Assembly: GCA_024234055.1 (NCBI GenBank)
Contig: JACKOW010000002.1
Span: forward strand, 62,001 to 126,000
Direction of reading: 5' to 3'
Length of the DNA: 64,000 nucleotides
Source of the DNA: Rhodanobacteraceae bacterium
GTDB taxonomy: Bacteria > Pseudomonadota > Gammaproteobacteria > Xanthomonadales > SZUA-5
A program made the translations under genes and the position numbers. A model generated the notes under the pieces. That model was not told the origin of the DNA, did not search any database, and worked only from the letters and a program-made list of their open reading frames with translations. Position 1 is the first letter of the stretch, and every line of letters begins with the position of its first letter. Positions 17,101 to 25,944 of the stretch are shown piece after piece.

Positions 17101-18234
17101 TTGCGCTGGCTGATGCTGGGTGAACGGCGCCTTGCCCTGGCCAGACAGGCGCAGGCCGGGGAAGCCGACAAGGGAGATGCCGGCGGCGCCAATCTGGACG
17201 CACCCGAGCTCGTCCAGGACAGCGTCGACGTGCGCCTGGCCAGTTCGCAGTCGCGGCGACTGTTGCGTGCCTTCACGGTGTTGCTGTTGGTGCTCGGACT
17301 GGCCTGGTCGCTGGCCGAGGTGGCGCCGGCCTTCACCCTGCTTGATCGGATCGTGCTCTGGCACACCAGCGAGATGGTCGATGGCGCAGCCCAGATGCGG
17401 GCGGTGTCGCTGGCAGATCTGAGTCTGGCGCTGATCACGCTGGTATTGGGCATCAGTGCGGCAAGGAATCTGCCCGGCCTGCTGGAAATCATGCTGCTGG
17501 AGCGTTTTCTGGCGGATGCCTCGATGCGCTATGCCATCGTTGCTGTCACCCGTTATGTCATCACCTTTGTCCTGCTGGTGGCGGTATTCAGCTTTCTGGG
17601 CCTGCGCTGGGGCCATCTGCAATGGCTGGCCGCCGGCTTCTCGGTGGGGCTGGGCTTTGGCCTGCAGGAGATCTTCGGCAATTTCGTCGCTGGCCTGATC
17701 CTGCTGTTCGAGCGCCCATTCCGGGTTGGCGATGTGGTCACCATCGGTGAGCTGACCGGCACGGTGCGGCGCATCCGCACCCGCGCCACCACCATTGCCG
17801 ATTTCGACAATCGCGAGATCGTCATCCCCAACAAGACCTTCATCACCGAGCGTTTCGTCAACTGGACGCTCAGCGACACCACCACCCGCATCATCATCAA
17901 GGTGGGCGTGAGTTACGACTCCGACCCGGCCCTGGTGCGCTCGACCCTGCTGCAGCTGGCGCAGCAGCATCCGGCGGTGCTGGCTGACCCGCCACCGGCA
18001 GCACTGTTCATGGCCCTGGCCGACAGCACGCTGAGTTTCGAACTGCGCTGCTTCGTTCGAGAAATCGGTGACCGCCTGCGGGTCAGCGACGACCTGCACG
18101 CCCAGATCATCGACAGCTTCCGGCGCCTCGGCATCAGCATCGCCTACCCGCAGCTGGATCTGCATCTGCATCGCCCGACGGCGAAGAAGGCCGTCGACGA
18201 GGGCGAGAGGGCTCGGGAAGCCGAGGGCACGTGA
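14128..18234 (+). CDS. solute-binding domain-MscK/MscS mechanosensitive channel fusion
   Basis: A 1368-aa protein, larger than E. coli MscK (1120 aa). The start MRPNVLRYLVFALHC at 14128 begins a good signal peptide ending near AWA. Residues about 35-265 form an SBP_bac_3-like periplasmic binding domain (VRVAPDPDLAPLDSLDANG, ADLLQLISRRSGLRFDI, ADVYIGDLLSADHAM). A long coiled-coil periplasmic region follows (about 285-700). Many membrane helices begin near residue 748. The MscS pore and beta domain come last (about 1100-1340; SVGLGFGLQEIFGNFVAG, ERPFRVGDVVTI, NREIVIPNKTFITERFVNW). The C-terminus runs into 9-bp repeats. MscK channels release solutes on turgor stress; the binding domain suggests ligand control, which is inference. 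Confidence 0.9.
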   Translation: MRPNVLRYLVFALHCLVLTLPGHQAWAEDVLDQQAQAWVQRQQSVRVAPDPDLAPLDSLDANGRHVGLSADLLQLISRRSGLRFDIRRADNFDSAREQLKSGGVEMLTSVFATDRRASEMLFSRPYLHLPAAMIGRAEADSVVDLDSLRERRIAVVQGHVWAELLRDAGFDAELQAAPSVRAALLEVAEGRADVYIGDLLSADHAMQRSGLKRALRVVGQPGLEADLAFGIRPDLPDLKRVLDQALASITVAEEAALRARWEGRSSADIALAPAVPIPASVSAEITLLKSEVASRKDWDEEQRSAALAQIDSAQARDGEADASIARIAALSADAQTATADIERAQATDQQQARAEDLLRWRGSLPQRASVNDLEQLLATEQAARTALQDKLTQATNASNEWQQRPGPLRRELSELSARIDSLSPGEEGGTLEERIERLGKMADLRALRARQALLLAEQSQLDLQLEGAEARKQNLARDLSDRNERVATLEQLIAERSNNELSTEIERLQAQAELHENSPAPLRDLARENLESAEQLLALTQRIAELRERVQALTTQTNRTGLSLSNAQARIKIGGITDSIGKVLMAERRKLPSTAALRSQQLDMRAEAAEAQLAQIALSEERDALASVQGALAERLAEADSEPPLAPERKAQLTDLLLLRVQLLPRLQQQYLRLTQLLGDADTQLEQLIGSAGQLTALLDQNLLWVPSHPPVSLRWTGELWEQWRDLLKPTRWRHVAERILDRLPENPLWIAGLLLPLVLVLLRRRIDRALKQLADNLRRVREDRYRYTMRALVLTAVRAAPMMLLMLMLGHILQSVGAGGRFTHSLGRALSAIAPYLYVLTLTIAMCRDNGLAQAHLRWPRARRAAILRLRSFLYLAFIPLLVLASVCFARDLDSANGTLLRMVLVILHLSLAAISWWLLHPERLLSTRGGSPGHQSGMKRALRLGLTLAFLMLAALPLFGFVLTSALLLKLSLSTLAVLLAVSLAHGLVLRWLMLGERRLALARQAQAGEADKGDAGGANLDAPELVQDSVDVRLASSQSRRLLRAFTVLLLVLGLAWSLAEVAPAFTLLDRIVLWHTSEMVDGAAQMRAVSLADLSLALITLVLGISAARNLPGLLEIMLLERFLADASMRYAIVAVTRYVITFVLLVAVFSFLGLRWGHLQWLAAGFSVGLGFGLQEIFGNFVAGLILLFERPFRVGDVVTIGELTGTVRRIRTRATTIADFDNREIVIPNKTFITERFVNWTLSDTTTRIIIKVGVSYDSDPALVRSTLLQLAQQHPAVLADPPPAALFMALADSTLSFELRCFVREIGDRLRVSDDLHAQIIDSFRRLGISIAYPQLDLHLHRPTAKKAVDEGERAREAEGT

Positions 18235-18424
18235 AGCCGAGGGCACGAGGGCACGTGAAGCCGAGGGCGCGAGGGCGCGAGGGCACGAGGGCACGAGGGC
18301 GCGAGGGCGCGTGAAGCCGAGGGCGCGAGGGCACGAGGGCGCGTGAAGCCGAGGGCGCGATGGCGCGTGAAGCCGAGGGCGCGAGGGCACGAGGGCACGA
18401 GGGCACGAGGGCACGAGGGCGCGA
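18200..18424. repeat. 9-bp tandem repeats (CGAGGGCRCG type)
   Basis: Repeats of GAGGGCACG / GAGGGCGCG interspersed with GTGAAGCC run from the last codons of the mscK-like gene to 18424. The same motif appears in inverse orientation at 18757-18872, and in short blocks at 59721-59756 and 59789-59820. The array encodes the last few residues of the channel, so its C-terminus may differ between strains. Confidence 0.85.
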
Positions 18425-18500
18425 CGCATCTTCCATCATACTGGCGTCATTGCGAGCCACCTGTATCGGCCCAATGCTGCCCACCGGCCATGAACCCGCC

Positions 18501-18590
18501 GTCGTAGGTCATGTTGTCCGCATCAGCGGACTACGTGACATCCAATTGCGTCACGTAGCTCGCTACGCGAGCAACGTGACCTACAACAGC
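18501..18590. repeat. dispersed inverted repeat, GTAGGTCATGTTG type
   Basis: CGTAGGTCATGTTGTCCGC is followed by a matching GCGGACTACGTGAC. Then comes GCGTCACGTAGCTCGCTACG and CGTGACCTAC, giving nested palindromes. It is related to 12916-12955. Confidence 0.65.
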
Positions 18591-18600
18591 AAATCAACGA

Positions 18601-18696
18601 CTTGCGATATGGGTTCATGGAGAGCGCAGCGAAGCAATCCAGATGCGCGCTCACAAATCCCTGGATTGCTTCGTCGCTGCGCTCCTCGCAAAGACG
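18601..18696. repeat. dispersed GCGAAGCAATCCAG inverted repeat (family 1)
   Basis: GCAGCGAAGCAATCCAGATG faces CTGGATTGCTTCGTCGCTGC, forming a long hairpin. Further copies are at 45230-45360, 45515-45625, 49350-49475, 56685-56815 and 59165-59265, often preceded by a GGGTTCATGGAGAG-like stretch. Confidence 0.75.
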
Positions 18697-18756
18697 CTGA
18701 GGTGGGCTGTGCTCTCTTGCCGTCTGGTCGTCCCGCTCTCAGGCCCTCGGCTTCAC

Positions 18757-18872
18757 GCGCCCTCGTGCCCTCGTGCCCTCCTGCCCTCCTGCCCTCCTGC
18801 CCTCCTGCCCTCCTGCCCTCCTGCCCTCCTGCCCTCCTGCCGTCGCGCCCTCGTGCCCTCGTGCCCTCGTCC
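18757..18872. repeat. 9-bp tandem repeats (CCCTCCTGC / CCCTCGTGC)
   Basis: About twelve units alternating CCCTCGTGC and CCCTCCTGC lie just upstream of the herA-like gene. They are the reverse complement of the 18200-18424 array. The two arrays could pair over the intervening 330 bp. Confidence 0.85.
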
Positions 18873-18953
18873 CCCCCCCAACGCACTTTCATTTCCCTTT
18901 TTGCCGCAATCACCGATAGCCTAGGGACTTCTCTGCAGCAACTTTCCCAGGCC

Positions 18954-20528
18954 ATGACAACTCCCGGATTGATTCCTATCGCGCGCGGTTCCCGTGATCT
19001 CTCGGTGCTGACCAGGTACGCCAACCGCCACGGCCTGATCGCCGGTGCCACCGGCACCGGCAAGAGCGTGTCGCTGATGCTGCTGGCCGAAGAATTCTCC
19101 AAGCAGGGCGTACCGGTGTTTCTGGCCGACGTGAAGGGCGATCTGGCCGGCCTGTCGCAGGCCGCCGTGCTTGGCGACAAGCTCCGCAACCGCTTGAAGA
19201 TGCTCGGTATCGAGGACAGCTGGAAACCGGGCGCCAATCCGGTGGTGTTCTGGGACATCTACGGCAAGAACGGCCATCCGTTGCGCACCACCATCACCGA
19301 GATGGGGCCGATCCTGCTGGCGCGGCTGATGGATCTGAACGACGTGCAATCGGGCGTGCTCAACGTGGTCTTCCGGGTGGCTGATCAGGAAGGCCTGCTG
19401 CTGATCGATCTGCCGGATCTGCGGGCGATGCTCAACTACGTCTCCGAGAACGCCAAGAGCATCTCGGCCGAATTCGGTCTGGTATCGAGCACCTCGATCG
19501 CCGCGGTGCAACGGGCGCTGCTGGGACTGGAGGATGTCGGGGCCCGCGCCTTCTTCGGCGAGCCGGCCTTCGAGCTCAAGGATTTCTTCCGCATCGACCC
19601 GCAAGGTCGCGGGGTGATCAACATGATGAGCGCCGAGCAGCTGATCCTGAAACCGCAGCTGTATTCCAGCTTCCTGCTGTGGCTGCTGTCCGAGCTGTTC
19701 GAGCAGTTGCCGGAAGTCGGCGATCTGGACAAGCCACGGCTGGTGTTCTTCTTCGACGAGGCGCATCTGCTCTTCGATGGCGCCCCGCCCTCGCTGGTGC
19801 AGCGCGTTGAGCAGGTGGTGCGGCTGATCCGTTCCAAGGGGGTCGGCGTGTATTTCTGCAGCCAGAACCCCGATGACATCCCCAACGACATCCTCGGCCA
19901 GCTCGGACACCGCGTGCAGCACGCGTTGCGGGCCTTCACGCCGCGTGACCAGAAGGCGGTCAAGACCGCGGCCGAAACCTTCGTACCGAACCCGAAGCTG
20001 GACGTGGTCGCGGCCATCACCGAGCTGGGTGTGGGCGAGGCGCTGGTGTCATTTCTGACAGAGGGCGGCCGACCGGAGATGGTCGAGCGCGCCTGGATCC
20101 TGACGCCGGGCTGCCGCATCGGCGCCATCACCGAGGAGGAACGCCAGGCGGTGCGCGCGCAGAGCCCGATCGGCACCAAATACGATGAGGCCATAGACCG
20201 CGAATCCGCCTACGAGGTACTCAAGCAGCGCGCCGAACCTCCCGCGGCAGCGCCAGCAGCGCCCGAGGTGCCGGCCTCGGACGGTGGCGGCTGGTCGCTG
20301 AACTGGCCCTGGGGCAAGCCCGAAACGCCACCGCCCGCCCCGGCGCCTGCGCCGCGGCCGCGGGCCCCGGCCGCGCCACGACCGGCACCCGCCGCCAAGC
20401 CGGCTTCCCGCGGCCGCCAGCGCGAAGGCGTGGGCGAGGCATTCGCCAAGTCGGTGGCACGCTCGGTCGGCAGCCAGTTCGGCCGGCAGCTGCTGCGCGG
20501 CATCCTCGGTGCGCTGACCCGCAAATAG
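18954..20528 (+). CDS. HerA/YjgR-family ATPase (DUF853)
   Basis: A 524-aa P-loop ATPase of the HerA-FtsK superfamily. Walker A is GATGTGKS (about residues 30-37) and Walker B is LVFFFDEAH (about 263-271). The sensor region RSKGVGVYFCSQNPDDIP and the C-terminal QFGRQLLRGILGALTR are typical of YjgR. After about residue 425 a Pro/Ala-rich linker precedes the conserved tail. The start is ATG 18954 (MTTPGLIPIARGS), which begins directly at the family N-terminus. The longer open frame back to 18360 is repeat DNA. The cellular role of YjgR is poorly known; a DNA-translocase function is inferred from the superfamily. Confidence 0.9.
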   Translation: MTTPGLIPIARGSRDLSVLTRYANRHGLIAGATGTGKSVSLMLLAEEFSKQGVPVFLADVKGDLAGLSQAAVLGDKLRNRLKMLGIEDSWKPGANPVVFWDIYGKNGHPLRTTITEMGPILLARLMDLNDVQSGVLNVVFRVADQEGLLLIDLPDLRAMLNYVSENAKSISAEFGLVSSTSIAAVQRALLGLEDVGARAFFGEPAFELKDFFRIDPQGRGVINMMSAEQLILKPQLYSSFLLWLLSELFEQLPEVGDLDKPRLVFFFDEAHLLFDGAPPSLVQRVEQVVRLIRSKGVGVYFCSQNPDDIPNDILGQLGHRVQHALRAFTPRDQKAVKTAAETFVPNPKLDVVAAITELGVGEALVSFLTEGGRPEMVERAWILTPGCRIGAITEEERQAVRAQSPIGTKYDEAIDRESAYEVLKQRAEPPAAAPAAPEVPASDGGGWSLNWPWGKPETPPPAPAPAPRPRAPAAPRPAPAAKPASRGRQREGVGEAFAKSVARSVGSQFGRQLLRGILGALTRK

Positions 20529-20533
20529 CCCAC

Positions 20534-20835
20534 CTGTGGGAGCGGACTCTGTCCGCGATCGCCGGTGTGATTGATGTCCCGATGGGTCGGCGTCTGCGCC
20601 GGTCGCGACGCGAGGTCGCTCCAGGCGTCCGTATCTTCGTAGCAGCGACCTTGCGTCGCGACGGTCACCAAGGGGATACGACACCATCGGACCCTGTCGA
20701 GTAGTTGCGGGCAGGAGCCTCAACGCGGAGAACGCCGAGGGCCGCGGAGAACGCAGAGAAAGGCTCATTGAAGACCGATCTGCTTCTCTCCGCGTTCTCT
20801 GCGCATCTCTGCGTTCTCTGCGTTCGGCTTCTGGC
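20534..20835. repeat. cluster of dispersed repeats after the herA-like gene
   Basis: GGGAGCGGACTCTGTCCGCG (20536-20558) recurs inverted at 49649-49672. CGGTCGCGACGCGAGGTCGC near 20600 is the right half of family 2. From 20712 to 20835, GCGGAGAACGCAGAGAAAGG faces CTCTCCGCGTTCTCTGCG, a relative of the family 4 hairpins. The gap 20529-20946 holds no gene. Confidence 0.7.
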
Positions 20836-20946
20836 ATACAGCCCGACACGGTTTCCGGTCTTCGCTGCCGCGTCGCGACCGCGAGCTCCAACCTGCAACG
20901 AAGCCCTGATCGCGGCTGAAGCCGCTCCCACAGCGAGCCGAGCCCG

Positions 20947-22123
20947 CTACACCCGCCGCAGCCGCGGCGTCACCATCGGCACCGTCAGCATGGTGCTGAG
21001 CACCGCCATGATCAGCAGCGCGGTGAAGGTCTCGTTGCTGATGATGGCCTTGTCCAGCAGCACATTGGCAAAGATGATCATGATCAGGGCCTTGGTCTGC
21101 AGCAGCCAGCCGATCACGCTGGCCTGTCCGGCCGGCCAGCCCAGGATGCGGCCGGCCAGATGCACGCCGGCGAGCTTGCCGCTCACCGACACCAGCAACA
21201 GTGCACCTGCTGCCAGGAACACCGCAGCCCCACCCACCTGCCACTGCGTGCGCAGGCCGGTGCTGAGGAAGAACACCGGCATCAGTACCAGCAACACATG
21301 GCTGCGGAGCAGGTCCATGCGCTCCTGATGGAACCAGTGGCTGTCCATGATGGCTCCGGCCAGGAAGGCGCCGACCATGAAATGCAGTCCGGACCAGTCA
21401 GCGGCAAATCCCACCAGCGCCAGCCAGATCAGCGCCAGATACCAGCGATCTGCCTCGGGCACCTTGCGCATCAAGCGGCGAAATCCGAAGCCGATGACGG
21501 TAAATCCGATGAGGAACAGCAGCTGCCGACCGACCCGATCCCAGTCCAGCAGGATCAGCGCCAGTACCGCCCACACCGCCAGGTCATCGAGACTGGCATA
21601 GCGCAGGATCCGCTGGCCCAGGGGCTGGCGCAGGATCGCCAGTTTCTCCATGAACAGGATCAGGATCGGCAAGGCCGTGACCGCGCAGGCCATGCCGATG
21701 CCGAGCATGAACTGCCAGTGCTGTGCACGGGCGCCAATCCATCCCGGGAAATACAGCAAGCGCGGCGCCCGCCAAACTGCCCAGCAGCAGCGGCAAGGCA
21801 AAGGCCAGCCCGGCGGTGATTCCACTCTCGCGCCTGTAGCGCCAGGCCTGATGCAGATCCAGCTCGATGCCGGCAATGCCCACGAACAGCATCACCGCCC
21901 ACCAGGCGATGCCGTTCAGGGCCGCAATCACTGGCGCATCGAAGACGAAGGCGTAATAGTCGGGAAAGATCGATCCCAGCATGCCCGGACCGAGCACAAT
22001 GCCGGTGACGATCTGGACCACGACCAGCGGCGCCCAGTATTCGGTGCGCCCCAGCCGCCAGATCAGATAGGGCGCGGCGAAGATGATCGTCAGCGCAATC
22101 AGGAAGACTTCGGCGGTGTTCAT
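20947..22123 (-). CDS. Kef-type cation:proton antiporter (frameshifted)
   Basis: The two parts of one CPA2-type antiporter lie in adjacent frames. From the ATG at 22123 (MNTAEVFLIALTIIFAAPYL) the first frame is good to about 21745. The homologous protein then continues in another frame (ARAQHWQFMLGIGMACAVTA) to the stop at 20947. Together they give about 390 residues with roughly a dozen membrane helices, including the family GITAGLAFALPLLLGSLAG and SLDDLAVWAVLALILLDW (acidic pair DD). There is no C-terminal TrkA-N domain. The shift lies near ATTTCCCGGGATGG (about 21741). It may be a real null allele or a one-base sequence error. Ten bases separate it from the upstream gene, so the two may be co-transcribed. 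Confidence 0.75.
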
Positions 22124-22132
22124 GGGCCAATC

Positions 22133-24022
22133 TCAGGGCTGATCGCCCCGCAGCGCGCGCACGTCGGCCTCCAGCGTGGCGGCACGGGCTTCCTCCGGGG
22201 GCCTCGGCTTGCCGACCACCAGGCCCACCCGGGACCAGAAGCGCCGAGGCAGCTTGAGCCGTCCGAGGAGCTGATTCTGGCGCGAGAACACGCTGCCCCA
22301 GAGTCCCTGCAGGGCCATCGGCACCACCGTGACCGGATCGCGCTGGAGAATGCGCTCGACGCCGGGACGGAAAGGCGCGATCTCGCCATCGCGGGTCAGG
22401 CCGCCCTCGGGGAAAATGCAGACGATGTTGCCGTCGCGCAGTTCCCGCGAAACCTCCTCGAAGGCCCTCTCCATCAGCACCGGATCTTCCTTGGCCCCGG
22501 CGATCGGGATGGCCTTGGCCCAGCGAAACACCTGTTTCGCAATCGGCATGTCGAAGATCTTGTAGTACATGACGAAGCGCACCGGGCGCGGCACCGAGCC
22601 CAGCACCACCAGCGCATCGACGTAGCTGATGTGATTGCACACCAGCAGCACCGGCCCCTCATCGGGGATGGCGTCGATGCCGCGGATACGCAGCCGGTAC
22701 ATCACGTTGACCAGGATCCAGGCGATGAAGCGCAGCAGGAATTCGGGCACCAGCGTGTAGATGTAGACCGCGACCACGGCATTGAACAGCGCCGTCACCA
22801 GCAGCACCTGGGGCAGGCTGAGGCCAATGCCATTCATCAACAGCCCGGCCAGCAGCGATGCCGTCACCATGAAAATGGCATTGAGAATGTTGTTGGCGCC
22901 GATCACCCGCGAGCGATGGCTGGCAGCACTGCGCTGCTGGATCAGCGCGAACAAGGGCACGATGAAGAAGCCGGAAAAGATCGCCATCAGGACCAGATCG
23001 ATGGTCAGGCGCCAGCCAAAGGGCGTGGCCAGAAAGCCGGCGATGCTGAGATCAGCCAGTCCGCTGGCCTGCGGCAGCGCGAAATACAGATCCAGCCCGA
23101 ACAGGGTCATGCCGATGGAGCCGAACGGCACCAGGCCAATCTCCACCTTGCGCCGCGACAGCAACTCGCACAGCAGGGCGCCGATGCCGGTGCCGATCGA
23201 GAACAGGGCCAGCATCAGCGTGAATACCGAGGCACCACCGCCGACGATGTCGCGCACGTACACCGGCAGGATCAGGAAATACATCGAGCCGTAGAACCAG
23301 AACCAGCTGATACCCAGGCAGCTGAGGAAGACCGTGCGATTGCCCGCCAGAAACTTCAGACTGCGCCAGGTCTCGGTGAAGGGATTCCAGTTGACCTTCA
23401 GGGTCGCATCCACCGGCGCAGTGGCCGGCATGGCCAGCGCCGCCAGCCAACCGGCAACGGCCACCGCAATCACCACCGCAGCGGTGAGCATCAGCCCGGT
23501 CTCGGGGTTGCTGACCATCGTCGTGCCGGCCAGTGTGCCGAGCAGGATGGCCACCATGGTCGCACTCTCGACCAGGCCATTGCCGCCGGTGAGTTCCTCG
23601 TCACTCAGCACCTGCGGCAGGATGCCGTACTTGAGCGGCCCGAACAGCGTCGACTGCAGCCCGGTCAGGAACATGATGCCGAGCAGGATCGGTGCACTCT
23701 TGAGCAGGAAGCCGGCAGCCGCCCCCAACATCAGCAGGACCTCGGCGCCCTTGATCCAGCGCGCCAGTCTGGCCTTGTCGTACTTGTCGGCAAGTTGCCC
23801 GCCCAGCGCCGAAAACAGGAAAAAGGGCAGGATGAACAGGGCTCCGGCCAGCAGCGAGAAGTTGGCATCGCTGACCCCGGTCTTGATCGCCCCGACGAAC
23901 ACCACCAGGGCCACGAAAGCCTGCTTGAAGACGTTGTCGTTGAAGGAACCCAGCGACTGCGAGAGGAAGAAAGGCAGAAAACGGCGCTGGGCCAGCAGGC
24001 CGAATTGGCTGTGTCCGGACAT
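22133..24022 (-). CDS. MFS transporter-acyltransferase fusion (LplT-PlsC type)
   Basis: A 629-aa membrane protein. Residues about 1-410 are an MFS transporter like the lysophospholipid flippase LplT (start RRFLPFFLSQSLGSFNDNVF; ADKYDKARLARWIKG). Residues about 420-625 are a PlsC-type 1-acyl-glycerophosphate acyltransferase with the catalytic HX4D in NHISYVD and the glycerophosphate motif FPEGGLTRDGE. In E. coli, LplT works with Aas, which is a PlsC-like plus acyl-ACP synthetase protein. Here the acyltransferase is fused to the transporter and the ligase part is absent. The likely role is uptake across the inner membrane and re-acylation of lysophospholipids. Confidence 0.9.
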   Translation of the reverse strand: MSGHSQFGLLAQRRFLPFFLSQSLGSFNDNVFKQAFVALVVFVGAIKTGVSDANFSLLAGALFILPFFLFSALGGQLADKYDKARLARWIKGAEVLLMLGAAAGFLLKSAPILLGIMFLTGLQSTLFGPLKYGILPQVLSDEELTGGNGLVESATMVAILLGTLAGTTMVSNPETGLMLTAAVVIAVAVAGWLAALAMPATAPVDATLKVNWNPFTETWRSLKFLAGNRTVFLSCLGISWFWFYGSMYFLILPVYVRDIVGGGASVFTLMLALFSIGTGIGALLCELLSRRKVEIGLVPFGSIGMTLFGLDLYFALPQASGLADLSIAGFLATPFGWRLTIDLVLMAIFSGFFIVPLFALIQQRSAASHRSRVIGANNILNAIFMVTASLLAGLLMNGIGLSLPQVLLVTALFNAVVAVYIYTLVPEFLLRFIAWILVNVMYRLRIRGIDAIPDEGPVLLVCNHISYVDALVVLGSVPRPVRFVMYYKIFDMPIAKQVFRWAKAIPIAGAKEDPVLMERAFEEVSRELRDGNIVCIFPEGGLTRDGEIAPFRPGVERILQRDPVTVVPMALQGLWGSVFSRQNQLLGRLKLPRRFWSRVGLVVGKPRPPEEARAATLEADVRALRGDQP

Positions 24023-24115
24023 GGGTATACGCGCGCGCGAAAGTTGACGGCGAGGCTAGCACTTCGGCGCCCCAGCGCGGCGCCCTCCTCAGCCAGGACG
24101 CGTGATGACCATCGC

Positions 24116-24876
24116 TCAGGGCTTGCGATAGATGTGCACAAAGCGATCGGTCTGACCGCGGATGGCTGGATTCATCACGCCCAGAGTTCGACTGTCGTCC
24201 GCATTGCGCAGCGCCGGGATCGAGCCGGCAAACTCCAGCCCATGCGCCTTGAAATCGGCGATGGCGAAAGCCTCTTCGATGCGGTGCAGGGTCTGCGCGG
24301 CGGTCTTGCCGGTTCCAGCCGCGGCCGAGTGATCGACGATCAGGAGTACGCCACCCGGCTTGAGTGCGGTCACGATCTGGTCGATGAACTGACCAGGTTC
24401 GATCGCCGGCCAGCCGCCAGCCTCATCAGCCACATACAGATCATGGTAGGACATGATGATCAGCGCGCCATCCAGCGAGGCGACCCCAGTTTCATGTTCT
24501 CCGACGGATTGATCTCATAGCTGACGTTGGGCAACCGGTCATTGGCAAAGCGCGGAACCGCGTCGGCCTTGGCATAGTCGTGGTAGGGCTGGTTGTTGAT
24601 CAGCCGCACCCGTCCATTCGGACCCACCAGTCGCGACAGAATCTCGCTGTAATAGCCGCCACCACCAAAGATGTCGGCGATGGTCATGCCCGGCCCGAAT
24701 CCGGCCAGTTTGAGCACCGCCTGCGGCTGGTCGCGGGTATCGCGCTCTCGGTCTGCGGCGCTGCGATCTGGATGGTCGATGGCAGCCTGTAGAGCCGAAT
24801 CCGGCGAATCAGGCATCGCGGCACAGGCAGCGAGTAACAGCATCGGCAGCAGCAAGGACAGGCGGAAGGCGCGCAT
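24116..24876 (-). CDS. SAM-dependent methyltransferase lipoprotein (frameshifted)
   Basis: The start at ATG 24876 has a GGAG at proper spacing and gives a lipoprotein signal (MRAFRLSLLLPMLLLAACAA, lipobox LAAC). The methyltransferase fold follows (GMTIADIFGGGGYYSEILS), up to NPSENMKLG near 24487. The frame then stops early, but the next frame resumes with VASLDGALIIMSYHDLY and runs to 24116 (PGGVLLIVDHSA, DRFVHIYRKP). Adding one G to a GGGG run restores a single protein of about 253 residues. It belongs to a predicted methyltransferase class (COG4798-like) with unknown substrate. A sequence error in the homopolymer or a recent null mutation are both possible. Confidence 0.75.
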
Positions 24877-24990
24877 GGACATCTCCGTGAAGAATCCGTG
24901 CAGGCTAGACCAGGCGTCAATGCCGGTGCCCGGGTCATTGGTCATTGCCGCGGCCAGCGTAGTGTTCGCTGACACCTGGTTCAAGAGCAC

Positions 24991-25160
24991 TTATCCGCAA
25001 AGGACGCCAAGGACGCGAAGAAGATCAGATTCGTCAGATGCTGAGGCGCGTGACGGAAACAGATCTTGCTTCCCTTTGCGTTCTTTGCGTCCTTCGCGGA
25101 AAAACACTCTGTTGCCGCCGCAGGGAGCAGCGGTCGCGACGCGAGGTCGCTCCTACGCAG
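24991..25160. repeat. family 4 hairpin (GCAAAGGACGC) plus half of family 2
   Basis: CCGCAAAGGACGCCAAGGAC (from 24992) faces CCTTTGCGTTCTTTGCGTCC and TTCGCGGA (to about 25101), making a hairpin with long arms. Copies are at 36590-36725 and 47400-47525. Directly after it, GGTCGCGACGCGAGGTCGCT (25133-25155) is the right half of family 2. The cluster lies between rsmA and the methyltransferase start. Confidence 0.75.
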
Positions 25161-25944
25161 GCGCCTGGTTGTTTGCGATCGACTGCCAGGCCCTGGCCAG
25201 TTCCAGAAAGCCGCTCACGGGGACCTGTTCGGCGCGGCTGTCGGGGCGTACGCCACAACTGGCGATGGTGACTGGATCGAGCACGCCCTGGAGGGCGTTG
25301 GACAGGGTCTTGCGGCGTTGCGCGAAGGCAGCGCGGACGACCCGATCCAGGGCCGGGGCCAAGGCTTCGCGCTCTGGATCGTGCAGCGGTGTCAGTCGAA
25401 CGATCGCCGATTCCACCTTGGGCACCGGCCAGAAGCTGCCGGGCATCACCCGAAACAGCTTTTCGACCTTGCAGCGTGCCTGCAGGGCCACACTCAATCG
25501 CCCGTAGACCTTGTCGCCATGGGGCGCAGCCATGCGCTCCACGACTTCACGCTGCAGCATGAAGTGCATGTCCTGGATCACGGGCGCGTGGTCGAGCAGA
25601 TGGAACAGCACCGGGGTGGAGATGTTGTAGGGCAGATTGCCGACCACCCGGAGCATGCGTCCGGCGGCTAGCGCGGTGAAGTCGACGGTGAGGACATCGG
25701 CCTCGACCACGCTCAACTGCCCGTGCGCCTGACTCTGCTCGCGCAGCAAGGGCACCAGATCGCGGTCGATCTCGATCGCCGTCATCTGCCCCAGCGCCTG
25801 CAGCAGCGGCCAGGTCATGGCGCCGCGACCGGGACCGATCTCGACCAGATGTTGTCCGGACTTGGGCTTGATCGCGCGCACGATGCGATCGATGACTTCC
25901 TGATCGCGCAGGAAGTTCTGACCAAAACGCTTGCGCGCGTGCAT
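25153..25944 (-). CDS. rsmA: 16S rRNA dimethyladenosine transferase RsmA (KsgA)
   Basis: A 263-aa methyltransferase that dimethylates two adjacent adenosines (A1518/A1519 in E. coli) near the 3' end of 16S rRNA during 30S maturation. It begins KRFGQNFL, has SAM motif I LVEIGPGRGAMT and the catalytic motif NLPYN, and ends with the usual helical domain (AFAQRRKTLSNAL). The length is normal. The start overlaps the pdxA stop by one base (TGATG), so it is translationally coupled and the last gene of the lptD-surA-pdxA-rsmA operon. The apaG-apaH genes that follow in E. coli are absent here. Confidence 0.96.
   Translation of the reverse strand: MHARKRFGQNFLRDQEVIDRIVRAIKPKSGQHLVEIGPGRGAMTWPLLQALGQMTAIEIDRDLVPLLREQSQAHGQLSVVEADVLTVDFTALAAGRMLRVVGNLPYNISTPVLFHLLDHAPVIQDMHFMLQREVVERMAAPHGDKVYGRLSVALQARCKVEKLFRVMPGSFWPVPKVESAIVRLTPLHDPEREALAPALDRVVRAAFAQRRKTLSNALQGVLDPVTIASCGVRPDSRAEQVPVSGFLELARAWQSIANNQAPA

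Noticed and set aside
18360..18953. N-terminal extension of the HerA-like protein
   Set aside because: The extra 198 codons are repeat DNA; the family N-terminus begins at 18954.
21650..24520. Long plus-strand open frame of 956 codons
   Set aside because: It is antisense to the acyltransferase fusion and antiporter, has no family pattern, and is a GC-rich shadow frame.
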